Shown here one piece after another: positions 52,256 to 60,621 of a stretch of DNA of 64,000 nt. The notes below the pieces were generated by a model, which was not told the origin of the DNA, did no database searches, and worked only from the letters and a program-made list of their open reading frames with translations. Origin of the DNA: JAGQSZ01 sp049647585. GTDB taxonomy: Bacteria; Actinomycetota; Acidimicrobiia; Acidimicrobiales; Microtrichaceae. Where the stretch lies: NCBI GenBank assembly GCA_049647585.1, contig JBARXY010000004.1, positions 186,001-250,000 on the forward strand, written 5' to 3'. The translations under genes were made by a program, and so were the position numbers. Position 1 is the first letter of the stretch, and every line of letters starts with the position of its first letter.

Positions 52256-52762
52256 ATGGCAGTACTGCTGCTGAACGCAAGCTTTGAACCACTGCGTGTC
52301 ATCACCCTCCGTAGGGCACTTGGGCTGGTGCTCGCCAGCAAGGCTGACCTTGTCGTGCCCGAGGGAGATCAGGTCGTGCGCACTGCTGGTGGAGCCACGT
52401 TCGAGATGCCAGCCGTCGTGCGCCTCCGCCGGTTTGTCCGGGTCCCGTTCCAGGCGACCGTGCCGCTGTCGCGCCGGGCCCTCCAGGCCCGCGACAACCG
52501 CCGTTGCCAGGTCAGCGGCTGCACCCGGGCCGGTCAGACGATTGACCACGTCATTCCCAAGTCGCGCGGTGGTGCGCACGAGTGGAACAACGTGGCTCTC
52601 ATGTGCCTGCGACACAACTCTCAGAAGGGCGATCGCCTGCTGGAGGAACTCGGCTGGCGTCTGATTCGGCGGCCCGTCGCGCCGAGAGGGACACTCGTGT
52701 TGCTGGCTCGCGCCGGGATTCAGGTTCCTCCCGAGACTTGGTCGCCCTTTCTGGTGGGGTAG
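52256..52762 (+). CDS. HNH endonuclease domain protein
   Basis: A 168-residue protein widely conserved in actinobacteria. The N-terminal part (LLNASFEPLRVITLRRALGL) is typical. The HNH core has RCQVSGCTRAG, TIDHVIPKSRGGAHEWNNVA and a C-x-x-H (CLRHNSQKGD), with two zinc Cys pairs partly replaced (C-L-R-H). Role unknown; family members are near core genes and are unlikely to be transposon-borne. ATG follows GGTTGGTGAG. Confidence 0.85.
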   Translation: MAVLLLNASFEPLRVITLRRALGLVLASKADLVVPEGDQVVRTAGGATFEMPAVVRLRRFVRVPFQATVPLSRRALQARDNRRCQVSGCTRAGQTIDHVIPKSRGGAHEWNNVALMCLRHNSQKGDRLLEELGWRLIRRPVAPRGTLVLLARAGIQVPPETWSPFLVG

Positions 52763-52801
52763 GCCTGTGAGGGATGACACGGAACGTCGCATCCTCTAAA
52801 G

Positions 52802-52815
52802 TGGAACACGTTCTA
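52802..52815. promoter_or_regulatory. KstR-like operator upstream of the Rieske gene
   Basis: TGGAACACGTTCTA matches the TNNAACNNGTTNNA consensus I know for the TetR-family cholesterol repressor KstR. It ends 28 bases before the ATG. The related site at 58831 shares the core GAACACGTTC. Confidence 0.6.
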
Positions 52816-52843
52816 CTTTCTTCGATCACGTTGGAGTGTCCCC

Positions 52844-53893
52844 ATGTCGAAGCGTTCACCGTTCCCGGTTCCATTCGGTTGGTTCCAGGTCGGCTGGTCA
52901 ACTGATGTCGAGGTTGGACAGACCGTTCCCCTCCAGTACTTCGGCAAGCACCAGGTGCTCTGGCGCGACGGCGATGGGGCCGCTCACGTGAACGACGCCT
53001 TCTGCCCCCATCTGGGAGCACACTTCGGGCACGGCGGGTCGGTCGACGGCTGCGAACTGATCTGCCCGTTCCATGGATGGCGTTTCGACAGCGACGGAAA
53101 GAACACCCACATTCCCTATTCGGACCGGACCAACGGCAAGGCCTCCGTGCCGACCTATCCGACCGTCGAACGCAACGGTCTGATCATGAGTTGGTACCAC
53201 CCCGATGGCGCGGAGCCGATGTGGGAGATTCCGGTAATTCCAGAGTTCTCCGACTCGGAGAACTTCACGACGATGCAGGTTCGGGAGTACACGATCGAAG
53301 CTCCTTGGCAGGAACTCGCCGAGAACGGCGTCGATTCGGCCCACTTCCGCTACGTCCACCACACCGAAGAGGTCCCCGAGCTTCAGAGCTACGAGACCGA
53401 CGGTCCGCTCTCGCGGATGCGCTCCGCCCAGAAGTTCCCCACCCCACGAGGTGTAGTTGACGGACGTATCGACGCCGATTCCCATGGGCCGGGGTTCAGC
53501 GCCGTGCGATTCTCGGGCATCGTCGACACCTATCTGATGGGTTGCAACACGCCTATCGACGAGACCAGGTGTCACATGCGCTTCAGCTTCACGGTCCGAA
53601 AGCTGGGCGACGATGCTCTCAACTCAACGGTAGGTGACGCTTTCGTTGACGAGATCCACAAGCAGGTGAACGAGGACAAGCCGATCTGGGAGAACAAGGC
53701 CCACATCGTCCGTCCGGCTCTTGCCAATACCGATGGCCCCTTCACCAAGTTCCGCAAGTGGGCATCGCAGTTCTACGCCGAGGGTGTGGACGACTCAGCG
53801 CTCATCTACTACCCGCAAGGGAGCTACCCGGGCTCCGGCGCCAAGACAACGGCGTCGGTTCGCCTGGGCTCGGACCCTTTCGCCAAGGAGTAG
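52844..53893 (+). CDS. Rieske [2Fe-2S] oxygenase, sterol-type
   Basis: A 349-residue oxygenase alpha subunit. The Rieske centre is CPHLGAHFGHGG ... CPFHGW (about 54-88). The mononuclear iron region ENGVDSAHFRYVHHTEE (about 162-178) has the N-G-V-D-x-x-H-F-x-x-V-H form found in KshA and in the Neverland/DAF-36 cholesterol desaturases; the latter resemblance is stronger than to classical KshA. Together with the operator it suggests steroid ring oxidation. Electrons would come from a separate reductase, perhaps the 49-50 kb pair. Confidence 0.8.
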   Translation: MSKRSPFPVPFGWFQVGWSTDVEVGQTVPLQYFGKHQVLWRDGDGAAHVNDAFCPHLGAHFGHGGSVDGCELICPFHGWRFDSDGKNTHIPYSDRTNGKASVPTYPTVERNGLIMSWYHPDGAEPMWEIPVIPEFSDSENFTTMQVREYTIEAPWQELAENGVDSAHFRYVHHTEEVPELQSYETDGPLSRMRSAQKFPTPRGVVDGRIDADSHGPGFSAVRFSGIVDTYLMGCNTPIDETRCHMRFSFTVRKLGDDALNSTVGDAFVDEIHKQVNEDKPIWENKAHIVRPALANTDGPFTKFRKWASQFYAEGVDDSALIYYPQGSYPGSGAKTTASVRLGSDPFAKE

Positions 53894-53906
53894 CCAAGGA
53901 GACAGG

Positions 53907-53953
53907 GAAGTGTTATTGGAATGGTCGAATATCGACCATTCCAATAACACTTC
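53907..53953. repeat. 47-nt hairpin element, copy 2
   Basis: A 22-bp perfect inverted repeat (53907-53928 with 53932-53953) with a 3-base loop, in a convergent gap. It matches copy 1 (46722) at most positions; the stem differences are two covarying pairs, C-G to T-A at stem position 8 and G-C to A-T at position 15, plus the loop (ATATA versus AATAT). The flanking GG and TC are conserved. Confidence 0.9.
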
Positions 53954-54064
53954 TCCTCAAACTCACCGCCGTTGAGCCAACTTCTCAACCGGCGACGCGC
54001 ACCGCCGACCCGGCGCTGAACACTCGTGCACACAAGTCGAGCCCGGCGCACGGACGAGGCAAGT

Positions 54065-54111
54065 CAACTTGTGTGGCTTTGGTCGCCTGACGACCATTCC
54101 CACACAGGTTG
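54065..54111. repeat. 47-nt hairpin element, diverged copy 3
   Basis: Also 21+5+21 bases. The terminal stem TTTGGTCG...CGACCA is shared with the others; the outer stem is a different sequence (CAAC-TGTGTGG) that still pairs, with a G-T wobble and a three-base internal mismatch. It lies 111 bp after copy 2. Confidence 0.65.
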
Positions 54112-54154
54112 CCCGCAACTGCTGGGGCCCCGACCGTCCGAGTTCCCCGACAGC

Positions 54155-54273
54155 AATGGCAGGCCCGGCGCTGGCACCGATGAAGCCGGGCAGAGGGCCG
54201 GCGAATGGCGGGCACGGCGCTGGCGAATGGCAGGCCCGGCGCTGGCGCCGATGAAGCCGGGCAGAGGGCCGGC
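54155..54273. repeat. Direct repeat: two 48-bp units around a 23-bp partial
   Basis: Units 54155-54202 and 54226-54273 differ at one base (A/G); between them lies a partial copy (54203-54225). They precede the 3' end of the minus-strand Pro-rich membrane protein gene by 11 bp. No gene is seen in the 330-bp gap that holds these and hairpins 2 and 3. Confidence 0.8.
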
Positions 54274-54283
54274 CCTTGTGGCG

Positions 54284-55437
54284 CTACTTCTTGCTCGGGG
54301 GCACGGTCCAGCCCGACGGACTGGCCGGAGGGTTCGCAGGGGGGCCAGCCTGCTCGCCAGGCCGCCCTGCTCGTGGGACAGTGTCACTGGGGTCCTCTGG
54401 TGGGACTCGCCAGGGATATTCCTGCTCGCCCCCGGGTTCACTGACCCCGGGTTGAGTGACCCCAGGTTGGTTTGGACCGGGTTGGTTAGGGCCCGGCTGC
54501 GGCTGGCCTGGATGTGGCTGGTCAGGCCTGACGCCCGGCTCGCTCGGAGGTCCTGGCGGATAGCCCGAGGGAGGTGCCGGATAACCGGAGGGTCCAGGCC
54601 CTTGGGGCCGACCGGCCGGACCATTAGAACCAGGATACGGACCGCCGGGATAGGGACCGCTGGGACCGCCCGGATAGGGACCGCTCGGACCGGCAGGACC
54701 AGGGTAAGGGCCGCCGGCACCTGGCGGGTAAGGGCCGCCGGGACCTGGCGGATACGGCCCGCCCGGGTACGGCCCACCAGGTTGAGGGCCCGGATAGCGA
54801 CCGATCCCCTGCTTACGTGCCCGGTTCTTACGGAAGATCCCAACCGTCAACGTTATTGCGCCGGCTACGAACATCAGCCCGGACAGCACCGCTATGCCGA
54901 TGAACCAGAAGACCGGCGCAAACTCACTCAAGTTGGACGAGTCGAGGGCGTGTCCCACGGTGAAGGTCGAACGGTCACTCGAGTCCGATCCGCCATCCTC
55001 ACAGGTCGCCACATAGCTACCGGGCTTGAGCTCGGCGAGACCGATCACCCTCATCCTGGTGTTCGACTGGCGATACAGAGTCGCCTCACCGCCGGCAACC
55101 GACATCGGGACCTGACGTCCTTCTGAGGTCTCAAGCTCACAGGTCGGTTGCGGCAGAGTGGCGGACTCCACCGCCACGCCGACCGTCATCGTGGCCTCCT
55201 GATCGCCCGAAACCGGTGGGGCGACCCTGAACGCCAACCGACCGGGAACCCGAGGATTGGTCGCGCCGTTGATTATGACGTCCCGCGAAAAGGTGTCGCC
55301 GAAACGCGGGATCGTCAATGCTGAACCGATGACTCCGATAGCTATCGAAACCACGATCAGAGTCACTCCGACGGGCACCGCTCGGTGTCCGGGTGTCTTA
55401 CTTCCTGTGCCAACGGGGCTTTGGATTGAACTCACTA
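54284..55437 (-). CDS. Single- or two-TM protein with long Pro/Gly-rich tail
   Basis: A 383-residue protein. Two membrane helices (about 23-43 and 173-195) frame an extracytoplasmic beta-rich domain (RLAFRVAPPVSGDQEATMTV); the second half is cytoplasmic and made of G-G-P-Y-P-G-type repeats (about 220-370). Similar tails occur in actinobacterial envelope and signalling proteins. The GTG at 55437 is taken because the open frame further upstream overlaps the thiolase gene. Function unknown. Confidence 0.7.
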
Positions 55438-55478
55438 CTACCCCTATTGAATCTGGCCCTATTGGCTCAGGGAGGAGG

Positions 55479-56648
55479 TCACGGCTTCTCCGCGCCAACC
55501 ACCCACATCGAGAAGAACTGTCCTGCACCACCGTAGGCGTGTCCGAGCCCAACCTTGGCACCATCAATCTGACGGTCCCCGGCCATGCCACGAACCTGCA
55601 GGGCAGCTTCACCAAATCTGATCATGCCCGAAGCACCGATCGGATTCGACGACAGCACGCCGCCCGACGGATTGACCGGCAGGTCACCATCACGAGCCGT
55701 CACCCCATCCTGGGTCAACTGCCAGCCGGTACCTTCTTCGGCAAAGCCGAGGTTCTCGAGCCACATCGGCTCGTACCACGAGAACGGCACGTAGATCTCG
55801 GCAACGTCGATCTGCTCACGCGGGTTCGTGATCCCTGCCTGGCGGTAGACCTCGGCCGCGCAGTCCTTGCCGGCCTGCGGTGAAACCTGGTCACGTCCAG
55901 CTGCCATTGCTGGCTCGGAACGGAACGCATTGCCATGCACCCATGCCGGGGCTCTACCCGCCGCAGCAGCCGAGTCGCCACCCGCCTCGTTGGTCAGGAC
56001 CATGGCGAACGCACCGTCAGATGAAGGACAGGTCTCGGAGTACCGGATCGGATCCCACAACATGAGCGACTCCTTCACCGAGTCATAGCTGATGTCGTGC
56101 TCATGCAGGTGCGCGTACGGATTGAGCAGCGCGTTCTGTCGGTCCTTCAGCGCCACCAGAACCCCAGTGTCGTCGGGAGCCTTCGAACGCGCGATGTACT
56201 GGCGGATATACGGGGCGAAATAGCCGCCCGCTCCGGCGACCAACTGCTGCTGGAAGGGCATGGTGACGCTCAGGGCCCACATGGCCTCTGAACAGCTCTG
56301 CATTTCCCAGCCGATGGTCAGCACACGTTCGTGGACGCCGCTCTCGACGAGCCCAGTCGCGACGATCGCCGTCGAACCCGACACCGAACCGGCGGTGTGG
56401 ACCCGGAAGATCGGCTTGCCGACAGCTCCGAGCGCCTCGACCAGCGCGTACTCGGGAACCATGATTCCTTCGAAGAAATCGGGGGCCTTGCCGACAACGA
56501 CTGCATCGATGTCGTCAAAGGTCATGTTTGCGTCTTCGAGGGCCCGGAATGCAGCCTCACGGAGCAGGCCCGGAAGGGACACATCTCCGCGCATGGCGGT
56601 GTACTTGGTCTGTCCGATACCTACGACAGCAACTCTTTCTGCACCCAT
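55479..56648 (-). CDS. Lipid-transfer-type thiolase (Ltp3-like)
   Basis: A 389-residue thiolase-fold protein of the SCPx/Ltp group. VAVVGIGQTKYTAMRGDVSL at the start, VHTAGSVSGSTAIVATGLVE in place of the nucleophile loop (no Cys where canonical thiolases have one), VNPSGGVLSSNPIGASGMIR and LGHAYGGAGQFFSMWVVG near the C-terminus (G-H-x-x-G-G) are typical. In mycobacteria such proteins act with DUF35 partners on steroid side-chain CoA esters, often as retro-aldolases. Two bases separate it from the upstream thiolase gene. Confidence 0.85.
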   Translation of the reverse strand: MGAERVAVVGIGQTKYTAMRGDVSLPGLLREAAFRALEDANMTFDDIDAVVVGKAPDFFEGIMVPEYALVEALGAVGKPIFRVHTAGSVSGSTAIVATGLVESGVHERVLTIGWEMQSCSEAMWALSVTMPFQQQLVAGAGGYFAPYIRQYIARSKAPDDTGVLVALKDRQNALLNPYAHLHEHDISYDSVKESLMLWDPIRYSETCPSSDGAFAMVLTNEAGGDSAAAAGRAPAWVHGNAFRSEPAMAAGRDQVSPQAGKDCAAEVYRQAGITNPREQIDVAEIYVPFSWYEPMWLENLGFAEEGTGWQLTQDGVTARDGDLPVNPSGGVLSSNPIGASGMIRFGEAALQVRGMAGDRQIDGAKVGLGHAYGGAGQFFSMWVVGAEKP

Positions 56649-56650
56649 GC

Positions 56651-57709
56651 TCAGCCCTCGCCTTCCAGAACCGCGATCAGATTGTGTTGGAGGGCGTGTC
56701 CTCCGGTCGCGTGTGCGACCCCTCGGGACACTTCGCCCGAATGAATTCGATTGGCAACCTCGACCAACCGGATCAGCCCGGCAGCCATCATCGGGTTGGC
56801 GGCGAGCGCTCCACCGGACGGGTTGATGACCGTGTCGGAACCCAGCCCGAGCGCCTTGGTCAGTATCGGTTCGTGGTGGGTGAAGCAGGCGTGCAGCTCT
56901 GCCACCTCGATCGGTCCGTTGGCGACGCCGGCCTTCTCGGCAGCGATCGACACCGACGGGGCCGAGGTCAGGTCCCGGAAATTCAGGTGATGACCATCGG
57001 CGCGGTGATCGAGACCACGGATCCACGCGGGACGGTCGTTGTGCTCCCTGGCCTTGTCGCCGGCTGCGAGCACTATTGCGACGCCGCCGTCGCTGATCGG
57101 CGCACAGTCGTGACGTCGCAGCGGATCGGCGATGTACTCGGCGTCGAGCAACTTGCCCGGCTCGGCGGAACTCGTCAGCTGCGCGTAGGGGTTGTTGGCC
57201 GCAGCGGTGCGGGAGCGGTAGGCGATCTCGGCCATCTCGGCCTCGCTCGTCACTCCCGATTCGATCATCTGGCGTGCCTGGAGTGCGGCGATGTCGACCG
57301 AAGTCGGCCACAACGGAGCCTCGTAGTACGAGTCGGTCATACGTGAAAGCACTCGAGGCAGGTCACCCGGCGAGGACTTTCCGTAGCTGTAGACCAGCGC
57401 CGTGTCGGCATGTCCGGTCTGAATCTTGACCCAGGCTTCGTACAGCGCCCAAGCGCCGTCCATCTCGACGTGTGATTCCGAGATCGGCGGCCAGGCGGCC
57501 ACTGCGTCGAGAGTCATGACGAAACTGAACGGTTGACCGGCCAGGTAGTCGGAGCTTCCCGAACAGGTGAAGTCGAAGTCGTGCCGACCTATCCCCGAGC
57601 GTTCGATGGCTTCCTGAATGACCGGCTGGATCAGCTCGACCTCGTTGACCAGTGAAGCAGACCGCACGTGCTTGGACTGTGCGGTGGCGATTATTGCGAC
57701 GTCTCTCAC
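56651..57709 (-). CDS. Lipid-transfer-type thiolase (Ltp4-like)
   Basis: A 352-residue paralogue of the next gene. FDFTCSGSSDYLAGQPFSFV (about 44-63) carries a Cys in the nucleophile region; VAELHACFTHHEPILTKALG (about 269) and NPSGGALAANPMMAAGLIRL are conserved; the end HATGGHALQHNLIAVLEGEG has the G-G loop. GTG start. It follows the OB-fold gene by 9 bp. The gene order resembles M. tuberculosis Rv3521-Rv3523 as I recall it. Confidence 0.85.
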   Translation of the reverse strand: MRDVAIIATAQSKHVRSASLVNEVELIQPVIQEAIERSGIGRHDFDFTCSGSSDYLAGQPFSFVMTLDAVAAWPPISESHVEMDGAWALYEAWVKIQTGHADTALVYSYGKSSPGDLPRVLSRMTDSYYEAPLWPTSVDIAALQARQMIESGVTSEAEMAEIAYRSRTAAANNPYAQLTSSAEPGKLLDAEYIADPLRRHDCAPISDGGVAIVLAAGDKAREHNDRPAWIRGLDHRADGHHLNFRDLTSAPSVSIAAEKAGVANGPIEVAELHACFTHHEPILTKALGLGSDTVINPSGGALAANPMMAAGLIRLVEVANRIHSGEVSRGVAHATGGHALQHNLIAVLEGEG

Positions 57710-57718
57710 AGCAACACC

Positions 57719-58303
57719 TCAGACGTATTCGGCTAGTTCGGATTCGGACAGATCGGGCTCACCGTTGGGCGCCCACCACTTGATGTTCTCGAAGCTGGTC
57801 GTCAGATCGGCATCGTCGACCCAGACGGACTTGAGACGCAGACCCGGACGGACATCCGAGTAGGGAATCTCACGGACAAGTCCGTAGATCGGGATGTCGG
57901 ATCCGTCCACAAGGATCAGGGCCGACACGTATGGAATCTCTTGAGCGTTGCCCGTGAAGTCCAAGTTGACGACACAGAAGCTGATGACGGTTCCGTCGTG
58001 TCCGAGTTCGACCTCTTCAGTGGTCGGCAGACCAGAGATCGGGGACACGCCGCGGGGCGGCACGTAGACCTTGCCGGTAGTGGGGCAACGCTGGCCGACG
58101 AGGCGCTTCTCGGCGATGGCACGCAGGAAGCGAGTTGTGGCGCGGCCCGGGGTGTAGTCGTAGACGATCTTGGCGGGGGTGGTGATCAGCTGGACCGCTT
58201 CGGTCTCACCGAGTTCGGGTACCGCCGAGAAGTCGACCTGAGGTTGGGACCAGAGCCCTTCGGGTAGCGCGATCGGTGCTGGTTCTGCATTGGTGGAGGT
58301 CAT
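57719..58303 (-). CDS. OB-fold/zinc-ribbon DUF35 protein
   Basis: A 194-residue protein. The helical start plus rubredoxin-like knuckle region KRLVGQRCPTTGKVYVPPRG (about 68-87) retains one Cys of the usual zinc ribbon; the OB fold follows (GTVISFCVVNLDFTGNAQEI). Such DUF35 proteins form complexes with Ltp thiolases and hold the acyl-CoA substrate. Confidence 0.82.
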   Translation of the reverse strand: MTSTNAEPAPIALPEGLWSQPQVDFSAVPELGETEAVQLITTPAKIVYDYTPGRATTRFLRAIAEKRLVGQRCPTTGKVYVPPRGVSPISGLPTTEEVELGHDGTVISFCVVNLDFTGNAQEIPYVSALILVDGSDIPIYGLVREIPYSDVRPGLRLKSVWVDDADLTTSFENIKWWAPNGEPDLSESELAEYV

Positions 58304-58315
58304 TTACAGATCCCT

Positions 58316-58777
58316 TCAGTTGACCGGCTCGAAGCAGGCAAGGTCTTCGATTGCTCCGCTACGGCTGTCCGCAAAACGGGCTCGGACACGCATACCGGTG
58401 GCCATCGAGTCGTGGTCTGCATCGACTGCGTGGAAGATGGTGGAGTCAGCGCCGTCCAGCTTGATCAATGCCCACGCGAATGGGCGGTCGAACGGTTGGC
58501 CGTCACGGACCAGGTTGTTCCACGACCAGGTGACGACTTCGCCCTCGGAACCGACCGGAACGAGCTTCGTCAAAGATCCGCCTGTCAACGGGTCGTATTC
58601 GACGGGCGGGCACAGCACTTGGCCCCGCTCGTCTTCGATCCCGATGAATCGTCCTTCACGGAGCCCGGTGAAGAATGCACCGATCACTGGTCCCGTGGTC
58701 CGTCTGAACGGATATTCGAGGACGAGAGGCGCGCGCAGCACTGCGTCCTCGTCGGTGTTGGCTGCCTCTTCTGGCAT
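58316..58777 (-). CDS. Second OB-fold DUF35 protein
   Basis: A 153-residue protein: LEYPFRRTTGPVIGAFFTGL (helix), then RFIGIEDERGQVLCPPVEYD (knuckle with a single Cys) and an OB fold (VVTWSWNNLVRDGQPFDRPF). It lies 12 bp upstream of its partner; in some actinobacteria both DUF35 units are fused in one 300-residue protein, so this looks like a split version. First gene of the operon, behind the 58831 operator. Confidence 0.82.
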   Translation of the reverse strand: MPEEAANTDEDAVLRAPLVLEYPFRRTTGPVIGAFFTGLREGRFIGIEDERGQVLCPPVEYDPLTGGSLTKLVPVGSEGEVVTWSWNNLVRDGQPFDRPFAWALIKLDGADSTIFHAVDADHDSMATGMRVRARFADSRSGAIEDLACFEPVN

Positions 58778-58830
58778 CCGAACCCCCTGGTCCTTATGCC
58801 CCCGGACCCCCCGGGGTGCTCCTGCGACAA

Positions 58831-58844
58831 TAGAACACGTTCTT
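58831..58844. promoter_or_regulatory. KstR-like operator upstream of the DUF35-thiolase operon
   Basis: TAGAACACGTTCTT matches TNNAACNNGTTNNA except for the final base. It is 54 bases upstream of the 58777 start. The flanks AAAAGTA also resemble the flank of the 52802 site on its reverse strand (GAAAGTA). Confidence 0.6.
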
Positions 58845-58956
58845 ACTTTTGGTCAGATCGAAGATTTTCTCGACTTCACCTTGGGCAGATCCGCGCTTCG
58901 AGCGACCTCGAGTCCTTCATTCGCCGATCCCTGCTGATCTGAGCCGGGCAGCCCGC

Positions 58957-60621
58957 TCATACCGACGCGTGATCAGAACTTGCCGACGCCGCGCAACGAG
59001 GAAGCAGCGCCCGGAACGAGCGCACTTTGAAACACCCTCGCCAGACACCGGCCCCATAGGCGAGGTCATCAAGCAGAGCTAGCGCCACGCCTTGAGGTGT
59101 TCGCTCCCCACTCGCCGCGATCGACCACAAAACTGCAGCTCCCGAGACCCGGCGCACCCGTCGACTCACGAGTGACCCAACGGCCGCTGCAGGCAACCAG
59201 ACGCGGACAACGGCCCGCGCAAGTTGTCTCCCGGCTCCCAGGTGGCCACCGATGCCAAGGCGGACGACTTCTCGGGTTGCGACGTCGGGCAGCTTGCCGC
59301 GGAGCTGCACGGTCGTTGCAACCGCAACTCCGGTGGCCGGTCCCGGCAGACCTGCAGCGGTCAGAGCCCACACGACGAGACTCCAAGGGGACATCACCAC
59401 GGGCGCTACCGCTCTCCCGTGACGGATCGCCAATGGGGCCGCGGAAGTGCCGTAGGCAAAGCGCTGCTTCACCAAGGCACGGAGGCTCGGACGCACTTCA
59501 TGGCCCACTTCAGCCTTCGGCACGTAGCGAACTCGCTCCCCTGCCTCGACGAGCCTCCAGATCAGGTCGACGTCCTCCCCAACCCGCAACGCGTCATCGA
59601 ATCCACCGACCGAGCGGAGACTCTCCGTCCGGACCACCAGAGCGGCCGAAGGCACGTACGCGACCCTGGTTCCGGGTGCCACCCGCGCCGGCTCGGCCCC
59701 CAGATCGAGTGGTGAGCGCTCCCGCTCGTAGGCGAGCAGAATTCGCCTGACTTGCGACTGGAGCTTCCCGAGGACGCCAACCGCCCAATGATCAACGTCC
59801 GCCCTGTGAGCAAAGCAGGCCCCGCGATCAAGGGCCGGGCTGTGATCAAGGGCCGGGCTGTGATCTAAAGCCGCCTTGTGATCAACGGCGACGATCCTCG
59901 GTGCGACAACAACGACACGCGGGTCGACAAATTGGTCAAGCAGGGGATCCAACCAGCCGGGTGTGGGTTCGCAGTCAACGTCGATGAATGCAACGACAGA
60001 CGAATCCACCAGCGCCATGCCGTCGTTGCGGGCCACCCCGGCGCCGCCGGACTCCGATCGACGGAGCAGCGTCAGAGGCGACCCGCTCGAAGAAAGGGTC
60101 GCACTCGATTCGCTGGCGTCGGGTTCGAGTTCGGGTTCGGGTTCGGGTTCGGGTTCGAGTTCGAGTTCGAGTTCGGGTTCGAGTTCGGGTTCGACCAAGT
60201 GTTCAACGGTCAGCGGCACCGAGGAGCCATCGTCCACCACGATCACTTCTCGCAGCCCGGGGGTTGTGGCCCAGATCTTCGGGATCAGATCGTCGAGCCG
60301 ACTCTGCGCTTCACGCGCCGGCACTACGACGGTCACGTCACCGACACGCAACGGGCCGGATCGCGATGGTGGTTCGGGGTGAATGACCCCTGCGTCGACG
60401 AAGCGGTCCACCAACGCGATCTGCTGGTTCGACGGACGCTCCAAAGATCCCGCCAACGCCCTGTCCAGCACCCGAGCACCGGCAGCGCTCAGTCTGAACA
60501 GCTTGAGTGGCGAGCCCCCGAGCACGATCCGACCTCCGCCCGATCGCCGAAGGGTTACGTCAGGGGTCCAGCGCATCGTGTCGACGCGGCTGCCTGTCGA
60601 CGTGGCTCCATCACGCGTCAT
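58957..60621 (-). CDS. mftF: Mycofactocin-type glycosyltransferase
   Basis: A 554-residue GT2-family enzyme. The N-terminal domain (LRRSGGGRIVLGGSPLKLFR) is typical of MftF. The GT-A core has VTVVVPAREAQSRLDDLIPK, VIVVDDGSS, then FIDVDCEPTPGWLDPLL (D-x-D) and GGFDDALRVGEDVDLIWRL (E-D-x-D-L-x-W). A C-terminal membrane-associated region follows. A 24-residue E-P/E-L repeat (from 60121-60192) and an 18-bp repeat (ALDHSP, 59826-59879) are inserted in the GT domain. MftF adds glucose chains to mycofactocin. ATG 60621 overlaps the mftE end by 11 bp. Confidence 0.85.
   Translation of the reverse strand: MTRDGATSTGSRVDTMRWTPDVTLRRSGGGRIVLGGSPLKLFRLSAAGARVLDRALAGSLERPSNQQIALVDRFVDAGVIHPEPPSRSGPLRVGDVTVVVPAREAQSRLDDLIPKIWATTPGLREVIVVDDGSSVPLTVEHLVEPELEPELELELEPEPEPEPELEPDASESSATLSSSGSPLTLLRRSESGGAGVARNDGMALVDSSVVAFIDVDCEPTPGWLDPLLDQFVDPRVVVVAPRIVAVDHKAALDHSPALDHSPALDRGACFAHRADVDHWAVGVLGKLQSQVRRILLAYERERSPLDLGAEPARVAPGTRVAYVPSAALVVRTESLRSVGGFDDALRVGEDVDLIWRLVEAGERVRYVPKAEVGHEVRPSLRALVKQRFAYGTSAAPLAIRHGRAVAPVVMSPWSLVVWALTAAGLPGPATGVAVATTVQLRGKLPDVATREVVRLGIGGHLGAGRQLARAVVRVWLPAAAVGSLVSRRVRRVSGAAVLWSIAASGERTPQGVALALLDDLAYGAGVWRGCFKVRSFRALLPRCAASASSDHASV
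60121..60192. repeat. Twelve GRGTTC hexamers inside mftF
   Basis: Exactly twelve units of GGGTTC or GAGTTC, 72 bp, in frame. On the minus strand they encode alternating Glu-Pro and Glu-Leu. A simple-sequence tract of this kind can change length by slippage without breaking the frame. Confidence 0.95.

Noticed and set aside
52844..53893. Calling the Rieske gene kshA outright
   Set aside because: The catalytic motif N-G-V-D-x-x-H-F-x-x-V-H is closer to Neverland/DAF-36-type enzymes than to the mycobacterial KshA motif I remember.
59826..60192. CRISPR-like repeats in mftF
   Set aside because: The hexamers and 18-bp repeats have no spacers and are in-frame coding microsatellites. No CRISPR array is visible anywhere in the window.
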